From contig NZ_JAYERP010000001.1 of the NCBI RefSeq assembly GCF_034718895.1, positions 2,768,501 to 2,832,500 on the forward strand: a DNA stretch of 64,000 bases. Reading direction: 5' to 3'. Source of the DNA: Paenibacillus phoenicis. Lineage in GTDB: Bacteria > Bacillota > Bacilli > Paenibacillales > Paenibacillaceae. How positions within the stretch are numbered: the stretch's first letter is position 1; each line of letters begins with the position of its first letter. The translations under genes and the position numbers were made by a program. Below, in pieces: positions 8,590 through 16,115 of the stretch. The notes under the pieces are model-generated. The model had not been told where the DNA came from. It was given only the letters and a program-made list of their open reading frames with translations, and ran no database searches.

Positions 8590-8620
8590 GGACTCTTCCA
8601 GATGGAAGAGTCCCTTATTA
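8590..8620. terminator. Bidirectional terminator, originally shared with the hesB-like gene
   Basis: GGACTCTTC (8590-8598 area) pairs with GAAGAGTCC, with an A-run before and TTATTATTTT after. It ends the transporter gene. Before the element inserted it would also have ended the hesB-like gene, whose displaced 3' end begins at 8629. Confidence 0.75.
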
Positions 8621-8628
8621 TTTTCCAA

Positions 8629-8724
8629 TCAATCGCAAGGTTGCGGCGCGCCTTCCTCGTCCTTAAAGCGGAACGATTGACCGCATCCGCAGGTGGCGAT
8701 GGCGTTCGGGTTGTGGATGGTGAA
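8629..8724 (-). pseudogene. Displaced 3' end of the hesB-like gene; left attachment site of the 17-kb element
   Basis: These 96 bp are identical to 25862-25957, the last 31 codons and stop of the intact Fe-S gene. On the minus strand they still read [18 protein letters not shown] and so on to TGA. Because the old terminator (8590-8620) is attached here, this copy is the host's original 3' end. The sequence from 8725 onward belongs to the element; the hesB frame stays open for a further dozen codons (ending ERKPSVK before FTIH) without similarity to the intact gene. Confidence 0.92.
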
Positions 8725-8790
8725 TTTGACGGATGGCTTGCGCTCGGCTAAAACCGCGTCAGATCAACGTTTTCACCGCGCAGGCCGGGA

Positions 8791-8850
8791 TTGTTAATCA
8801 CCGAATTGACTCGTTAATCACACGCCCCTATGGCGTATAATCTCGTTAAC
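8791..8850. repeat. Possible integrase arm-type sites, left end
   Basis: TTGTTAATCAC (8791-8801), TCGTTAATCAC (8811-8821) and TCGTTAAC (8843-8850) are related direct repeats just inside the left attachment site. Similar TTGTTAACG motifs occur at the right end (25708-25742). Confidence 0.4.
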
Positions 8851-8888
8851 CGTATTGTACCCAAAATACAACCATCCCACAAGATATT

Positions 8889-8897
8889 TGGTATAAT
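8889..8897 (+). promoter_or_regulatory. Extended -10 promoter of the cargo gene 8928
   Basis: TGGTATAAT, an extended -10 element, 31 bp before the ATG; no good -35 is visible. AGAGGTAGGAAAG supplies the ribosome binding site. Confidence 0.5.
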
Positions 8898-8927
8898 ATA
8901 CAAAAAATATAGAGGTAGGAAAGTAGC

Positions 8928-9515
8928 ATGAGCGATAAAGTCAACATACCAATTGAACTTATTAAAGTAGTCATTCCGGGACTAATTGCATTTTGGGCTG
9001 CGATGAAAACCACACTACAATCAAGACACTTAGACACGACAAAAGAAATATTCAATCGCTTCTATCTTCCTGCATTTAAAATTCTTGAGCCTCATTTATA
9101 TGGGAGCTGCACTAAACAAGTGACTTTGGAGATTTCCGAAAAACTAGAATTACTCGCAGAGGAAAATTATGAGTTTGCAAAAGGCCGAGACATCAACTTA
9201 ATTAGAAAATACAGACACACGGCTTTAAATTGCGAACACGTCTTTTACGATAATACCAGTCAAATAGATCAGATATTTCAAGAACTATGTATGTGTATTG
9301 ATAAGGAATTCGAGCGTTGCCGGAGAAAATTAGGACTACCAACTAGGACGTTCATAGACAAATTGAACTCTGGTAAGTATAGTAAGTCGGTTCAATATAG
9401 ATTGGGAGAAGTGTATAGACTTATAGAAGGGATGTATCCTCTGATTTTAATAGCCGCCTTATCTATACTGATGTATTCACTTATCGATCTGATCATAAAG
9501 ATATTCACTATATAA
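8928..9515 (+). CDS. Membrane-anchored protein of unknown function, AT-rich cargo
   Basis: 195 residues. An N-terminal membrane segment (IELIKVVIPGLIAFWAAM, about residues 8-25), a soluble helical middle with several Cys and Tyr residues, and a C-terminal membrane segment (LILIAALSILMYSLIDLIIKIF, about 171-192). The gene is clearly AT-richer than the phage-type genes beside it, points the opposite way, has its own promoter and sits immediately inside the left attachment site, the usual position for accessory genes. I do not recognise a family. A membrane effector of phage exclusion is a reasonable guess, not shown. Confidence 0.6.
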   Translation: MSDKVNIPIELIKVVIPGLIAFWAAMKTTLQSRHLDTTKEIFNRFYLPAFKILEPHLYGSCTKQVTLEISEKLELLAEENYEFAKGRDINLIRKYRHTALNCEHVFYDNTSQIDQIFQELCMCIDKEFERCRRKLGLPTRTFIDKLNSGKYSKSVQYRLGEVYRLIEGMYPLILIAALSILMYSLIDLIIKIFTI

Positions 9516-10100
9516 TAGGAAGTTAATATTTTACATAATTTTCCACACAGTTTTAGGATATGCTTAGATTTTGCTGGGGCCTGTCGGGCGGCCAGCGAGG
9601 GGGTGCCATGGGGGTTGTCTTTCGATCTTATTCGTATGCATTACGATATACATTCATATGCAATCGCGCAGGGTTGATAATGTGCAATCCGCAATCCATT
9701 CCAAACGCCGCGAAGCCGCACCACTACGCCATTTACGCCGATCCTGCATAAAACGGCGTTATTCATCGTATATACGTTTCCAGTACATTTCGCATAATGG
9801 CGCGGTTTATCGAAATTTTCGCTGGTAAATTATTCACCGCGGAATAAGGTGTTTATACATCGTTTATGCACCGAAATCGACCGCATAACCCCGTGAGTTT
9901 TACGCGGCCGTCCACCCTGCGCCGCCAGCCCGCGAAACGTTTCCGGAAGGGCACGCGTCTCACCCCGCTTGCAGGAAAATCGCCCATAAAGCGCAATTTT
10001 GAGAAGCTAATTCGCGCAACACTTACCGCCTCTAATCCGCGCCGTATCAACGGTTTAGCGATCACCATCCGCAGCGCAATCAACTTCCGATTCAAATTTA
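9516..10100. other. Gene-poor stretch inside the element
   Basis: 585 bp without a convincing gene. Frames open on either strand lack ribosome binding sites and family similarity. An 18-bp inverted repeat (TTATTC/GAATAA arms) lies at 9830-9847. The part after about 9850 is GC-rich and could be decayed coding sequence. Confidence 0.4.
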
Positions 10101-10403
10101 CTACGCAATTAATCCGCACATGCGGAACGTCTCCTCGATATCACGCGCGGTCATCACGTATTTTATCTTAGCTTTCAGCCATCGCCGATGATCTTCCGTT
10201 TTCCTGCGCTGAACCTTGACGAGCTCACGCGTAAAGTCCTTGCGCTGTCTCCACGTATAAAGTTGGCGTCGACTCACTCCGCAAGCTTGCGCAATCTCTT
10301 CGAGGTTCGGCGTCGGTACTGTCGTAAGCAGTTCGATCGCGAGGTAATGGCGTTCATCGAGCGGTAATACCGGCCTGCCCCGCTTTGGTTTCTTCCGCGG
10401 CAC
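10101..10403 (-). CDS. phBC6A51-type helix-turn-helix protein, possible small terminase
   Basis: 100 residues beginning with a basic tail (PRKKPKRGRPVLPLDERHYLAIELL), then a helix-turn-helix: LEEIAQACGVSRRQLYTWRQRKDF. The C-terminal half is a charged helix (RRKTEDHRRWLKAKIKYV). This is the architecture of phage phBC6A51-type HTH proteins, which include small terminase-like DNA-recognition proteins. It is the last gene of the leftward series, where satellites often carry a terS that redirects helper packaging. The packaging role is inference; it could equally be a regulator. Confidence 0.6.
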   Translation of the reverse strand: MPRKKPKRGRPVLPLDERHYLAIELLTTVPTPNLEEIAQACGVSRRQLYTWRQRKDFTRELVKVQRRKTEDHRRWLKAKIKYVMTARDIEETFRMCGLIA

Positions 10404-10426
10404 TCCGCTTCACCTCCGTATACAAA

Positions 10427-10450
10427 AATAAGGCCGCCCCGAAGGACGGC
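10427..10450 (-). terminator. Terminator after the stalk-domain protein gene
   Basis: On the minus strand GGGCCGTCC-TTCG-GGGCGGCC is followed by TTATTTTTG. The loop is the stable TTCG tetraloop. Confidence 0.75.
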
Positions 10451-10458
10451 CCGCTATG

Positions 10459-10953
10459 TTATTCGTTCAATTCCGCTTTGATTTCTTCAATCATAGTATT
10501 GTAACTTTCGAGGCGGTCGCGAAGATCATCTAGGAAAATCTGCAATTCCTCGATCTCCTTCGCGTCTGTGCTTACGGCAAGTCTTGATTCAGTTTCCGCG
10601 ATTATCTCCTTATATTTTGCCGCCCCGCTCTCTAGCCCTTCCAGTCTTTCTTTAAGAACCTCCGGGTCCGTTTGATTAGGCGCTGTTTCGATCGCGGTCT
10701 TCTTCTCTACCAAAATAATCTTCTTCCCCCTTACTTCAAGCGGAATACCCGTCGCGTCCGTAAGTGCGCGGATAGGTACATACGCCGATCCATTTATAAC
10801 CGGAGCGTCAGCTATTTTTGATCCGTCGCTTTTTTCAATCTGAAATACACCTGTTATCTTTGCGCGCATAAGATCAATCGTAGATTCCGCGAAGGCTGGC
10901 ACAGCCCCGAATAATAGCGCCCCCACAAAAATGCCGAGTATGAACTTCTTCAA
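10459..10953 (-). CDS. Secreted stalk-domain (copper amine oxidase N-terminal-like) protein
   Basis: 164 residues from a TTG at 10953, chosen because GGAGG lies 7 nt upstream and a signal peptide follows at once (KKFILGIFVGALLFGAVPAFAES). Residues about 45-85 form a stalk domain: APVINGSAYVPIRALTDATG, then EVRGKKIILVEKK. The C-terminal half is a coiled coil (LKERLEGLESGAAKYKEIIAETESRL, then ELQIFLDDLRDRLESYN). Such stalk-domain proteins are common on Paenibacillus surfaces and in its phages; the function is unknown. As a moron-like gene it could alter the cell surface of the lysogen. Confidence 0.65.
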   Translation of the reverse strand: MKKFILGIFVGALLFGAVPAFAESTIDLMRAKITGVFQIEKSDGSKIADAPVINGSAYVPIRALTDATGIPLEVRGKKIILVEKKTAIETAPNQTDPEVLKERLEGLESGAAKYKEIIAETESRLAVSTDAKEIEELQIFLDDLRDRLESYNTMIEEIKAELNE

Positions 10954-11036
10954 TGTAACCCCTCCATTAGAAGATATTACCTTTATTATCGCCCATATCA
11001 ACGACAATTTGTAGCAAAATGTGGGAGCGCCAATGA

Positions 11037-11828
11037 TTATGACAACGTTACCTGCGCAAGCAATGATCCTTCGCGTGTCCACAACTTAAGATTTTTGGTG
11101 CTGCTGTCGTACGTCATGTTATACGCGGCCTCACTTACATTCGCCTTCGTACTTAACTCCGACGCGACAACAATCCGGTTACCTGCCGAAGTATTTCCGA
11201 CATAAGCTCCAAAGCTTGGCTGCAAAATTACATCGAAACCGGCTTTAATTACTGCATTTAGGCCCGCATCAATCCGGACATCGTTCGCCCCACGCAGCTT
11301 TAATTCGCGCGAACTCCCGGTAAACGATAGATACGCCTCGTAAATGCTCGGATCAACGAAGGCGATCCTTCTATCCGTGATCTGACCGGTCAATCCGAGA
11401 TAAATGTTGTTACCTACCCGAATGTCGCGCGTAATATCGATGTCCGTGTTACTGCGGATACTGCCGCCAATAATCTGCGCGCCGTTGATAGTTCCTCCGT
11501 TAATCGTCCCTGCATTGATCGTCGACGTATTGATCGTGCTATTTTCCACGGTCCCGGTCAATGTAATTTTCCGCGCAATAACGTTGCCCTGCATATCTGC
11601 ATGTAATGACGCGCCCTTAACCGGCCACATTCGCAGCGGCTTCGTGTCGCGAATCGGACGAACAAGACGCTCAACCGCGCCAGGTGATACCGTATAGCGC
11701 ACGAGCTTTCCGCCTATAAACTCGTTAGCAAGGTGCTCATACGTCCGCATAATTGCGTCATCGATCGGCACCCCTTTCCCGGCGAGCTTTGCGATATATG
11801 TGAGTGCCTCCTCCGATCTTCCGGCCAC
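11037..11828 (-). CDS. Tail-fibre-like protein, C-terminal part of interrupted gene 2
   Basis: 263 residues. NTSTINAGTINGGTINGAQIIGGSI (split here by repeats of TIN-G) and DMQGNVIARKITL are typical of phage tail spikes or minor tail proteins with repetitive beta structure. The rest alternates beta-rich segments and ends LWTREGSLLAQVTLS. A GTG start at 11828 has AGGAG 9 nt upstream, so it may be translated separately. It is also exactly in frame with 11856-12236, with only a TAG at 11856-11858 and nine sense codons between them. Alignment with the paralogue at 12233-13104 shows the two were once one protein. Confidence 0.6.
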   Translation of the reverse strand: MAGRSEEALTYIAKLAGKGVPIDDAIMRTYEHLANEFIGGKLVRYTVSPGAVERLVRPIRDTKPLRMWPVKGASLHADMQGNVIARKITLTGTVENSTINTSTINAGTINGGTINGAQIIGGSIRSNTDIDITRDIRVGNNIYLGLTGQITDRRIAFVDPSIYEAYLSFTGSSRELKLRGANDVRIDAGLNAVIKAGFDVILQPSFGAYVGNTSAGNRIVVASELSTKANVSEAAYNMTYDSSTKNLKLWTREGSLLAQVTLS

Positions 11829-11855
11829 CGCGAATAACTCCTGATTGTTCGGGAC

Positions 11856-12236
11856 CTAGCGCTCTACTTTAAAATCGTCGATATAGCGGAGTTGGTAATA
11901 TACAGGTACGCCGTCCTCGATTGCGTGAACATACGCGCCAAACTCGATACCATATTTACCGCCGTCATAATCCGGATTAGCGCGTTTGAAATCGTTATAG
12001 GCTTTGCGGGCCGCTTCCGCAATATCCTCGACCGTACTCTGATCATCAATAGCCGCGAAAAAGTTATCGCAAATCTCAAGCTCTCCGGATGTGAATACTA
12101 CTTTGTCGCCTACTTCGCGCAGCTTATTGTAATTGTCGTGGACATAATAACTCCGGCCGTTTTTGTACGCCGACACACGTGTATCCGCGAATACGTAAAT
12201 ATTCCCGTTAAAGTAAAACGAAACGCATAAACTCAA
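11856..12236 (-). CDS. Proteasome/HslV-fold (Ntn-hydrolase-like) domain protein 2
   Basis: 126 residues from a TTG at 12236 with GGAGG 7 nt upstream; the stop of the preceding paralogue overlaps the start (TTGA). The N-terminus, SLCVSFYFNGNIYVFADTRVS, then DNYNKLREVGDKVVFTSG, follows the HslV/proteasome beta pattern (strand, VxAxD-xR/xS, lysine-containing strand, GxxVxFxxG). After Met removal a serine would be N-terminal, the position of the catalytic nucleophile in this fold. The gene ends at TAG 11856, at a place where the paralogue continues (VERTLNSPMDFAVWAG in the paralogue, VER-stop-VPNNQELFAVAG here). Proteolytic activity is unproven. Confidence 0.6.
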   Translation of the reverse strand: MSLCVSFYFNGNIYVFADTRVSAYKNGRSYYVHDNYNKLREVGDKVVFTSGELEICDNFFAAIDDQSTVEDIAEAARKAYNDFKRANPDYDGGKYGIEFGAYVHAIEDGVPVYYQLRYIDDFKVER

Positions 12237-13104
12237 ATGGATCCCTCCGTAATTAGCGTTATCTTTCGGGCGACAACGTTCCCCTGCATGTCCACGCGAA
12301 ACGGCGCGCTATTAAAGTTCGCATGGCCAGCCGCGATCCCGTTCGGATTAATATATGTGATGTTGTTGCCGCTACCGATCGATAAGCCGACGCCGTTAAT
12401 TTGCTGCCCGACGATCCTTTCCGCGATTACGAGCTCAGCGACCGCTTTTTGCAGAACGTCGCGAATCAGCCGCTTAATCCCCGGTTTCTCGCGAATTGTA
12501 TGCCGCAGGCTCTCACGTACGCCGGCCGCATCGATCTCGTATACCGTCAGGTCGCCGCCGATCCCCTCGTAACTGATCGCGCGGAAAGCGTACTTATACG
12601 TAGAGTAAACGTCCAAAGTCTCCCGGAATTTCGCCATCGCCGCGTCGGTCGCCTGCTGTGTCCGGATACCGCCGGCCCATACCGCGAAATCCATCGGACT
12701 ATTAAGCGTGCGTTCTACGATTTCGAAATCGTTATGATACGGTGATATGCTGGCGACTACCGTTTTGCCGCGCCTCTTATCGTAATAGGCAGTCATTAAT
12801 TCGACGAACATGCCGCGCCGCTCCTTAACTTCCGGATGCTCGGCGGTATATTCCGCGCATTGTCGGCGAGCGATCTTCTGCAGTTTGGTGAGAGAGAGTG
12901 GTCCGCCGCCGCTTCGTATTCCGCCATGATCGCGGCTGCCAGTTCCATGATCCCGGAGCAAAAAATCACCTTGTCGCCAATGTGAAATAGTTTCTTGCCG
13001 TCCTCATGGAGCCGATATGTGTCGCCTCCAATATTCGCAGATACCGCGCTATCCGCTCCGATCCAAACGCGGTCATAAGTTTGTATAGCAATTACGCTGC
13101 TCAA
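12233..13104 (-). pseudogene. Proteasome-fold / tail-fibre-like gene 1, frameshifted at a CT repeat
   Basis: The N-terminal part (from TTG 13104; SSVIAIQTYDRVWIGADSAVS, then DGKKLFHIGDKVIFCSG) has the HslV/proteasome beta pattern. After EYEAAADHSLS the frame is lost, and the expected continuation (LTKLQKIARRQCAEYTAEHPE) lies in the frame ending at 12233. The switch falls in a CTCTCTCTC tract (12890-12898); removing one CT unit restores a single protein of about 290 residues. The downstream part includes NPMDFAVWAG-like and DMQGNVVARKITL segments shared with the paralogue. It may be a mutation, a sequencing slip, phase variation or a programmed frameshift. Confidence 0.65.
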
Positions 13105-13132
13105 TACATCATCTCCTTTAGATGAATAAAGA

Positions 13133-13153
13133 AGCCAGCGCGTTAAGCGCCGG
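13133..13153 (-). terminator. Terminator overlapping the end of gene 13143
   Basis: GCCGGCGC-TTAAC-GCGCTGGC on the minus strand is followed by TTCTTTATT; the loop contains the TAA stop of the upstream gene. The proteasome-fold genes downstream may thus be separately controlled. Confidence 0.55.
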
Positions 13154-13757
13154 CCTCCTCGTTTGCTTGATATTGTCTTTTTAGAACTGCATAATCAGCG
13201 ATGTCCCGCGCTGAACTCGTCCTTTGCGCCTTAACCCGCGCAGCCTCTACGTCCTCGACCGTTACCTTCGGCGGTTCCGTCTTTGTGGGCGGCGTATATG
13301 TTCCGTCCTCTTGCGCCTGTTTGACGGATTTCAGCCGCGAATATAACGTGACCACTTCCGCAGAAGGATTGTGGCGAGCGAGTTTATACGCCTCGTTGAT
13401 GTCCCGCTGCGTCACCTTCGCACCGGAGTCTATCAACCCGCTTAAACGTTCGCGTGATCTGCGCCAGTCGAGATGCTGCGTCTTTTCGGCCTCGTAATGA
13501 TTGAGGCGGTCGCGCAAAATAACGGCGCGAGCCTTATCGCCGGGATCGCCGGATTTTTCCGCTTTGGCTTCGAGTTCCGCGACAAAAGACTCCATCGGAT
13601 GAGCGATGAACTTGACGCCGGATTCCTCGTTAAAATACTCCGCGACCATTTCGTCGTAACGCTTTTGGGCGAGTCTGTATTGAGCCATTCTTTCCGGATG
13701 ACCGGCGGCCATTTTCTTCATCTCTTCAAGTTGCGCTAGGGTTGTTCCGAGTTCCAT
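13143..13757 (-). CDS. Helical phage-type protein of unknown function
   Basis: 204 residues, mostly charged helix: MELGTTLAQLEEMKKMAAGHPERM at the start, FVAELEAKAEKSGDPGDKARAVILRDRLNHYEAEK in the middle and a Pro/Thr-rich linker (GTYTPPTKTEPPKVTVEDVEAA) before the C-terminal helices. Its start overlaps the stop of 13757-14380 by one base, so both are in one operon. No catalytic motif is recognisable. A scaffold or virion-assembly role would fit its composition, but there is no direct evidence. Confidence 0.55.
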   Translation of the reverse strand: MELGTTLAQLEEMKKMAAGHPERMAQYRLAQKRYDEMVAEYFNEESGVKFIAHPMESFVAELEAKAEKSGDPGDKARAVILRDRLNHYEAEKTQHLDWRRSRERLSGLIDSGAKVTQRDINEAYKLARHNPSAEVVTLYSRLKSVKQAQEDGTYTPPTKTEPPKVTVEDVEAARVKAQRTSSARDIADYAVLKRQYQANEEAGA

Positions 13758-14380
13758 TATTTTTCACCTCTGGTTCCGGTTTTAGGCAATTTTGCCGGAC
13801 GGATGCCGCTGGCGAGTTGCGACAAATCATCCGGAGTCAATGCCGCCTTAGTTAACGGATTGCTAACGTGACGCAACTCATTTTTTAGGTTCCGCAGCTT
13901 ATATTCGTAACCGTGCCCCAACGTGGTTTTAGCGTCGTAGTAGATCGCGTCCACTTCATCGATAATGGACAGTACACGCTCAAACTCATCCGCATACGCG
14001 CAGGCAGCGGCATTCAGCCTTTCCAGCGCCGGCTCTAACGTTTGGCGCATTACAACATTCGGATAATAATCCGTATTCCAGGCCGCAGCTATTTCGTCTT
14101 TTCCGCCCACACCCACGCTTACGGCGAGTCCCGCATTTACTTCCGCGTCAACCCGTCTTAATGTGCGCTCTGCTTGTTCGATTTTTTTGTCGATCTCTTC
14201 GATCTCAGTAGCGTTATCTGCGCCCTCAACAACGGACTTCCTAACAGCCTCAGCATACGCCGCCTTTAGGGACTGGACCCCCTCCTGCGCCGCCCGTAGA
14301 CGCGCCTGCAACTCCGATCGACGTTGTCCAATTTCAGCGCTCTTTTGTTTGTAGACCTCAATAGCTTCAAACTTTTTCAT
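13757..14380 (-). CDS. Coiled-coil phage-type protein of unknown function
   Basis: 207 residues. Residues about 10-80 form a coiled coil (SAEIGQRRSELQARLRAAQEG, then EIEEIDKKIEQAERTLRRVDAEV), followed by a less regular region with WNTDYYPNV and a second helical block (ALERLNAAACAYADEFERVLSIIDEVDAIYYDA). No family recognised. It is translationally coupled to its neighbours (stop of this gene overlaps the next start at 13757). Tail assembly or scaffolding is possible only by analogy. Confidence 0.55.
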   Translation of the reverse strand: MKKFEAIEVYKQKSAEIGQRRSELQARLRAAQEGVQSLKAAYAEAVRKSVVEGADNATEIEEIDKKIEQAERTLRRVDAEVNAGLAVSVGVGGKDEIAAAWNTDYYPNVVMRQTLEPALERLNAAACAYADEFERVLSIIDEVDAIYYDAKTTLGHGYEYKLRNLKNELRHVSNPLTKAALTPDDLSQLASGIRPAKLPKTGTRGEK

Positions 14381-14384
14381 TCTC

Positions 14385-14834
14385 TCATTCCCCCATTGAT
14401 TCGATTCTTGTGATCAAATACTGCAAAAAGCTAACTACCTTGGCGCGCCAGCCTGTGAGTACCGGACGTATTCCCTCGCTGACCGACGGCGGAGTTGGCG
14501 GATCATCCGGATACAATTCCCGGTATAGCTCCGCGTGATCTGTCACCATGCGCCTAACATGCGCGGTGTCAGACGGATGCAGAATCTCCGCGTTAAGGTC
14601 GGGCTCCGCCATCGCAGCTGCAAAGATGGCGCGATCCGACGTCTTGAAATCGATAATCTCGTAATAGCCGGCGAACTCCGCCATCTCTAACGCAACCTGA
14701 ACGGCCAAAACGGCCTTGTCACAAGGCGCGGCAATAGCAGTCTGATAATCTCCGTGTCTGTCGTAGAGTTGCACGACGAGCAGCGGTTTCACGCCGTCAA
14801 TCCGGACAAAATCCGCGACGATGATCGGCCTCAT
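14385..14834 (-). CDS. Phage-type protein of unknown function
   Basis: 149 residues with a mixed alpha/beta N-terminal half (MRPIIVADFVRIDGVKPLLVVQLYDRHGDYQTAI) and a short Pro-rich segment (LYPDDPPTPPSVSEGIRPVL) before a C-terminal amphipathic helix. Its ATG overlaps the stop of the upstream gene (14831-15124). No motif known to me. Confidence 0.5.
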   Translation of the reverse strand: MRPIIVADFVRIDGVKPLLVVQLYDRHGDYQTAIAAPCDKAVLAVQVALEMAEFAGYYEIIDFKTSDRAIFAAAMAEPDLNAEILHPSDTAHVRRMVTDHAELYRELYPDDPPTPPSVSEGIRPVLTGWRAKVVSFLQYLITRIESMGE

Positions 14835-15124
14835 ACTCTCACCGCATACCCTTCCGCGGCCAGTGCATCGATAAAGTCCTGCTGCCGTGGTATAATTGCG
14901 CTCAACGTGACCGGCTGCCGGGTCCGTAGTGACTCCGCGCGGATGACGGCTCCGTTACCATCTACCGCCTCAAACGTCACAGTTGCGAACATATCGCCGC
15001 TAGGACTCGTTGTTACCCGGCGGCGCACCGTTACAATCTGCTTCGGCAGCTTTGCTGGTTGCGGCGTGATCCGGCGCGTCGTAACACCGGTGTCCCCGCC
15101 GATTAATCCCCGCGCGGTAATCAT
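14831..15124 (-). CDS. Small beta-rich phage-type protein of unknown function
   Basis: 97 residues: a Thr/Arg-rich N-terminus (TTRRITPQPAKLPKQIVTVRRR), then strands TSPSGDMFATVTFEAVDG and AVIRAESLRTRQPVTLSAI. It overlaps the cold-shock-domain gene upstream by 4 bp (ATGA) and the next gene downstream. I do not recognise it. Confidence 0.5.
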   Translation of the reverse strand: MITARGLIGGDTGVTTRRITPQPAKLPKQIVTVRRRVTTSPSGDMFATVTFEAVDGNGAVIRAESLRTRQPVTLSAIIPRQQDFIDALAAEGYAVRV

Positions 15125-15444
15125 CGTGCTAACCTCACGTTCTTTGCCGTCAACCTTCCGCGCGCGTCCTCGCCGACTTCGAACGTTACGCGGTCGCCGC
15201 GCATTAATTTCGCACCGTCCGGTACGCTAAAGTGCAGATCATCCGCGCCATAGATCGAAATAAAGCCGTAGCCTTTTTCCGCGTTGATAAATTTGATGCG
15301 GCCTTTCTTGCGGCTGGTTTTCGCCTTATTTTTTGGGGGTAATTCACTCCTCGGTGAGTAACCCAAGCTCGGGCCAATCCGTGAATACACTTCCTCCATG
15401 TCCTCACCGAGTCCTTGCCACGTAATTGCTGCTGGATATGACAT
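15121..15444 (-). CDS. Cold-shock-domain protein of the element
   Basis: 107 residues from the ATG at 15444 (GGAGGAG upstream). The first 47 residues are unique (MSYPAAITWQGLGEDMEEVYSRI and on). The C-terminal 60 residues form a nucleic-acid-binding cold shock domain: KKGRIKFINAEKGYGFISIYG carries the RNP1-like KGYGFI, DDLHFSV corresponds to RNP2 (VFVHF), then GDRVTFEVGEDARGRLTAKNVRL. The family binds single-stranded RNA/DNA. The N-terminal extension with a Glu-rich helix is unusual for CspA-type proteins, which consist of the domain alone. Confidence 0.7.
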   Translation of the reverse strand: MSYPAAITWQGLGEDMEEVYSRIGPSLGYSPRSELPPKNKAKTSRKKGRIKFINAEKGYGFISIYGADDLHFSVPDGAKLMRGDRVTFEVGEDARGRLTAKNVRLAR

Positions 15445-15446
15445 AC

Positions 15447-15809
15447 TTACTCCTCCATCTCCTCTTCGTCTTCTTCTTCCGGTTCCGGCTCCGCCCACTG
15501 CAGACGCACGTTCTCCGCCTTGTCCATGCGCGGATGATACGTTAACTCGCCTTTAAATCCGCTCTCCGTAGCCGTATATTCAACGCGGCCCCGGATATTG
15601 CAGTCGTAAATGACGCGATCCGGCGCAAGGCTGCGTTTAAGTACCCGGAGCATGTACTTCGCGTGCTCGTCCGCAATTTGCTTGAGCGGATACGCAGCGT
15701 AGTCCGAAATGTTCCGGTTGAGCACCGCGCCGGCGTCATTAATGATCGTCGTATGGACGCGCGTTTTGTCCCGATCCGCAAATACGTACTGATACACTGT
15801 TATGGTCAT
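15447..15809 (-). CDS. Phage-type protein with acidic tail, unknown function
   Basis: 120 residues: a compact N-terminal alpha/beta region (MTITVYQYVFADRDKTRVHT), a middle segment with ISDYAAYPLKQIADEHAKYMLRVLKRSL, and a strongly acidic tail (AEPEPEEEDEEEMEE). Acidic tails of this type occur in DNA-mimic or partner-binding phage proteins. The binding site AAAAGGGGA overlaps the end of the upstream small gene. No family recognised. Confidence 0.5.
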   Translation of the reverse strand: MTITVYQYVFADRDKTRVHTTIINDAGAVLNRNISDYAAYPLKQIADEHAKYMLRVLKRSLAPDRVIYDCNIRGRVEYTATESGFKGELTYHPRMDKAENVRLQWAEPEPEEEDEEEMEE

Positions 15810-15815
15810 TCTGCG

Positions 15816-15992
15816 TCATCCCCTTTTGCATATTTGCGTTTCAAGGTATCGGCACCGGATCGACTCGGCACCGCGCCATACCTTAAAGCGCACATCCGAC
15901 TTGCTCATCGCCGCCAGTAACGCGCAAGTACATCCGTCAGCGCCCCGAAAATAAGGACAGTAACGTTTCGCGTCCTCCCGTCGGTCATCCAA
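15816..15992 (-). CDS. Small cysteine-rich protein
   Basis: 58 residues from TTG 15992, with an excellent GGGGGAGG site 7 nt upstream, ending in a TGA inside the binding site of the next gene. It reads MDDRREDAKRYCPYFRGADG, CTCALLAAMSKSDVRF, then ESIRCRYLETQICKRG. Five cysteines, in the order C-CxC-C-C, suggest a zinc-binding fold. It fills what would otherwise be a 300-bp gap in a tightly packed operon. Confidence 0.5.
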   Translation of the reverse strand: MDDRREDAKRYCPYFRGADGCTCALLAAMSKSDVRFKVWRGAESIRCRYLETQICKRG

Positions 15993-16115
15993 TCGTGTTC
16001 CTCCCCCTCATAATTGGTACCCTTTTTTGCAATTTCACGCGATTTTAGCCACGCCAAATAGCCCGGTAAGGTGTTCTATCCTCCGAGCTTCAAACGCGCC
16101 AAAACAGCGCATTAT

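Noticed and set aside
9560-10171. Several open frames on both strands at 9560-9751, 9853-10119 and 9866-10171
   Set aside because: They overlap each other, lack ribosome binding sites and resemble no protein; GC-rich sequence leaves frames open by chance.
11037-12236. Programmed stop-codon readthrough at TAG 11856
   Set aside because: The codon context (TAG GTC) does not match known readthrough signals, and the downstream part has its own start and binding site; kept only as a possibility within the finding.
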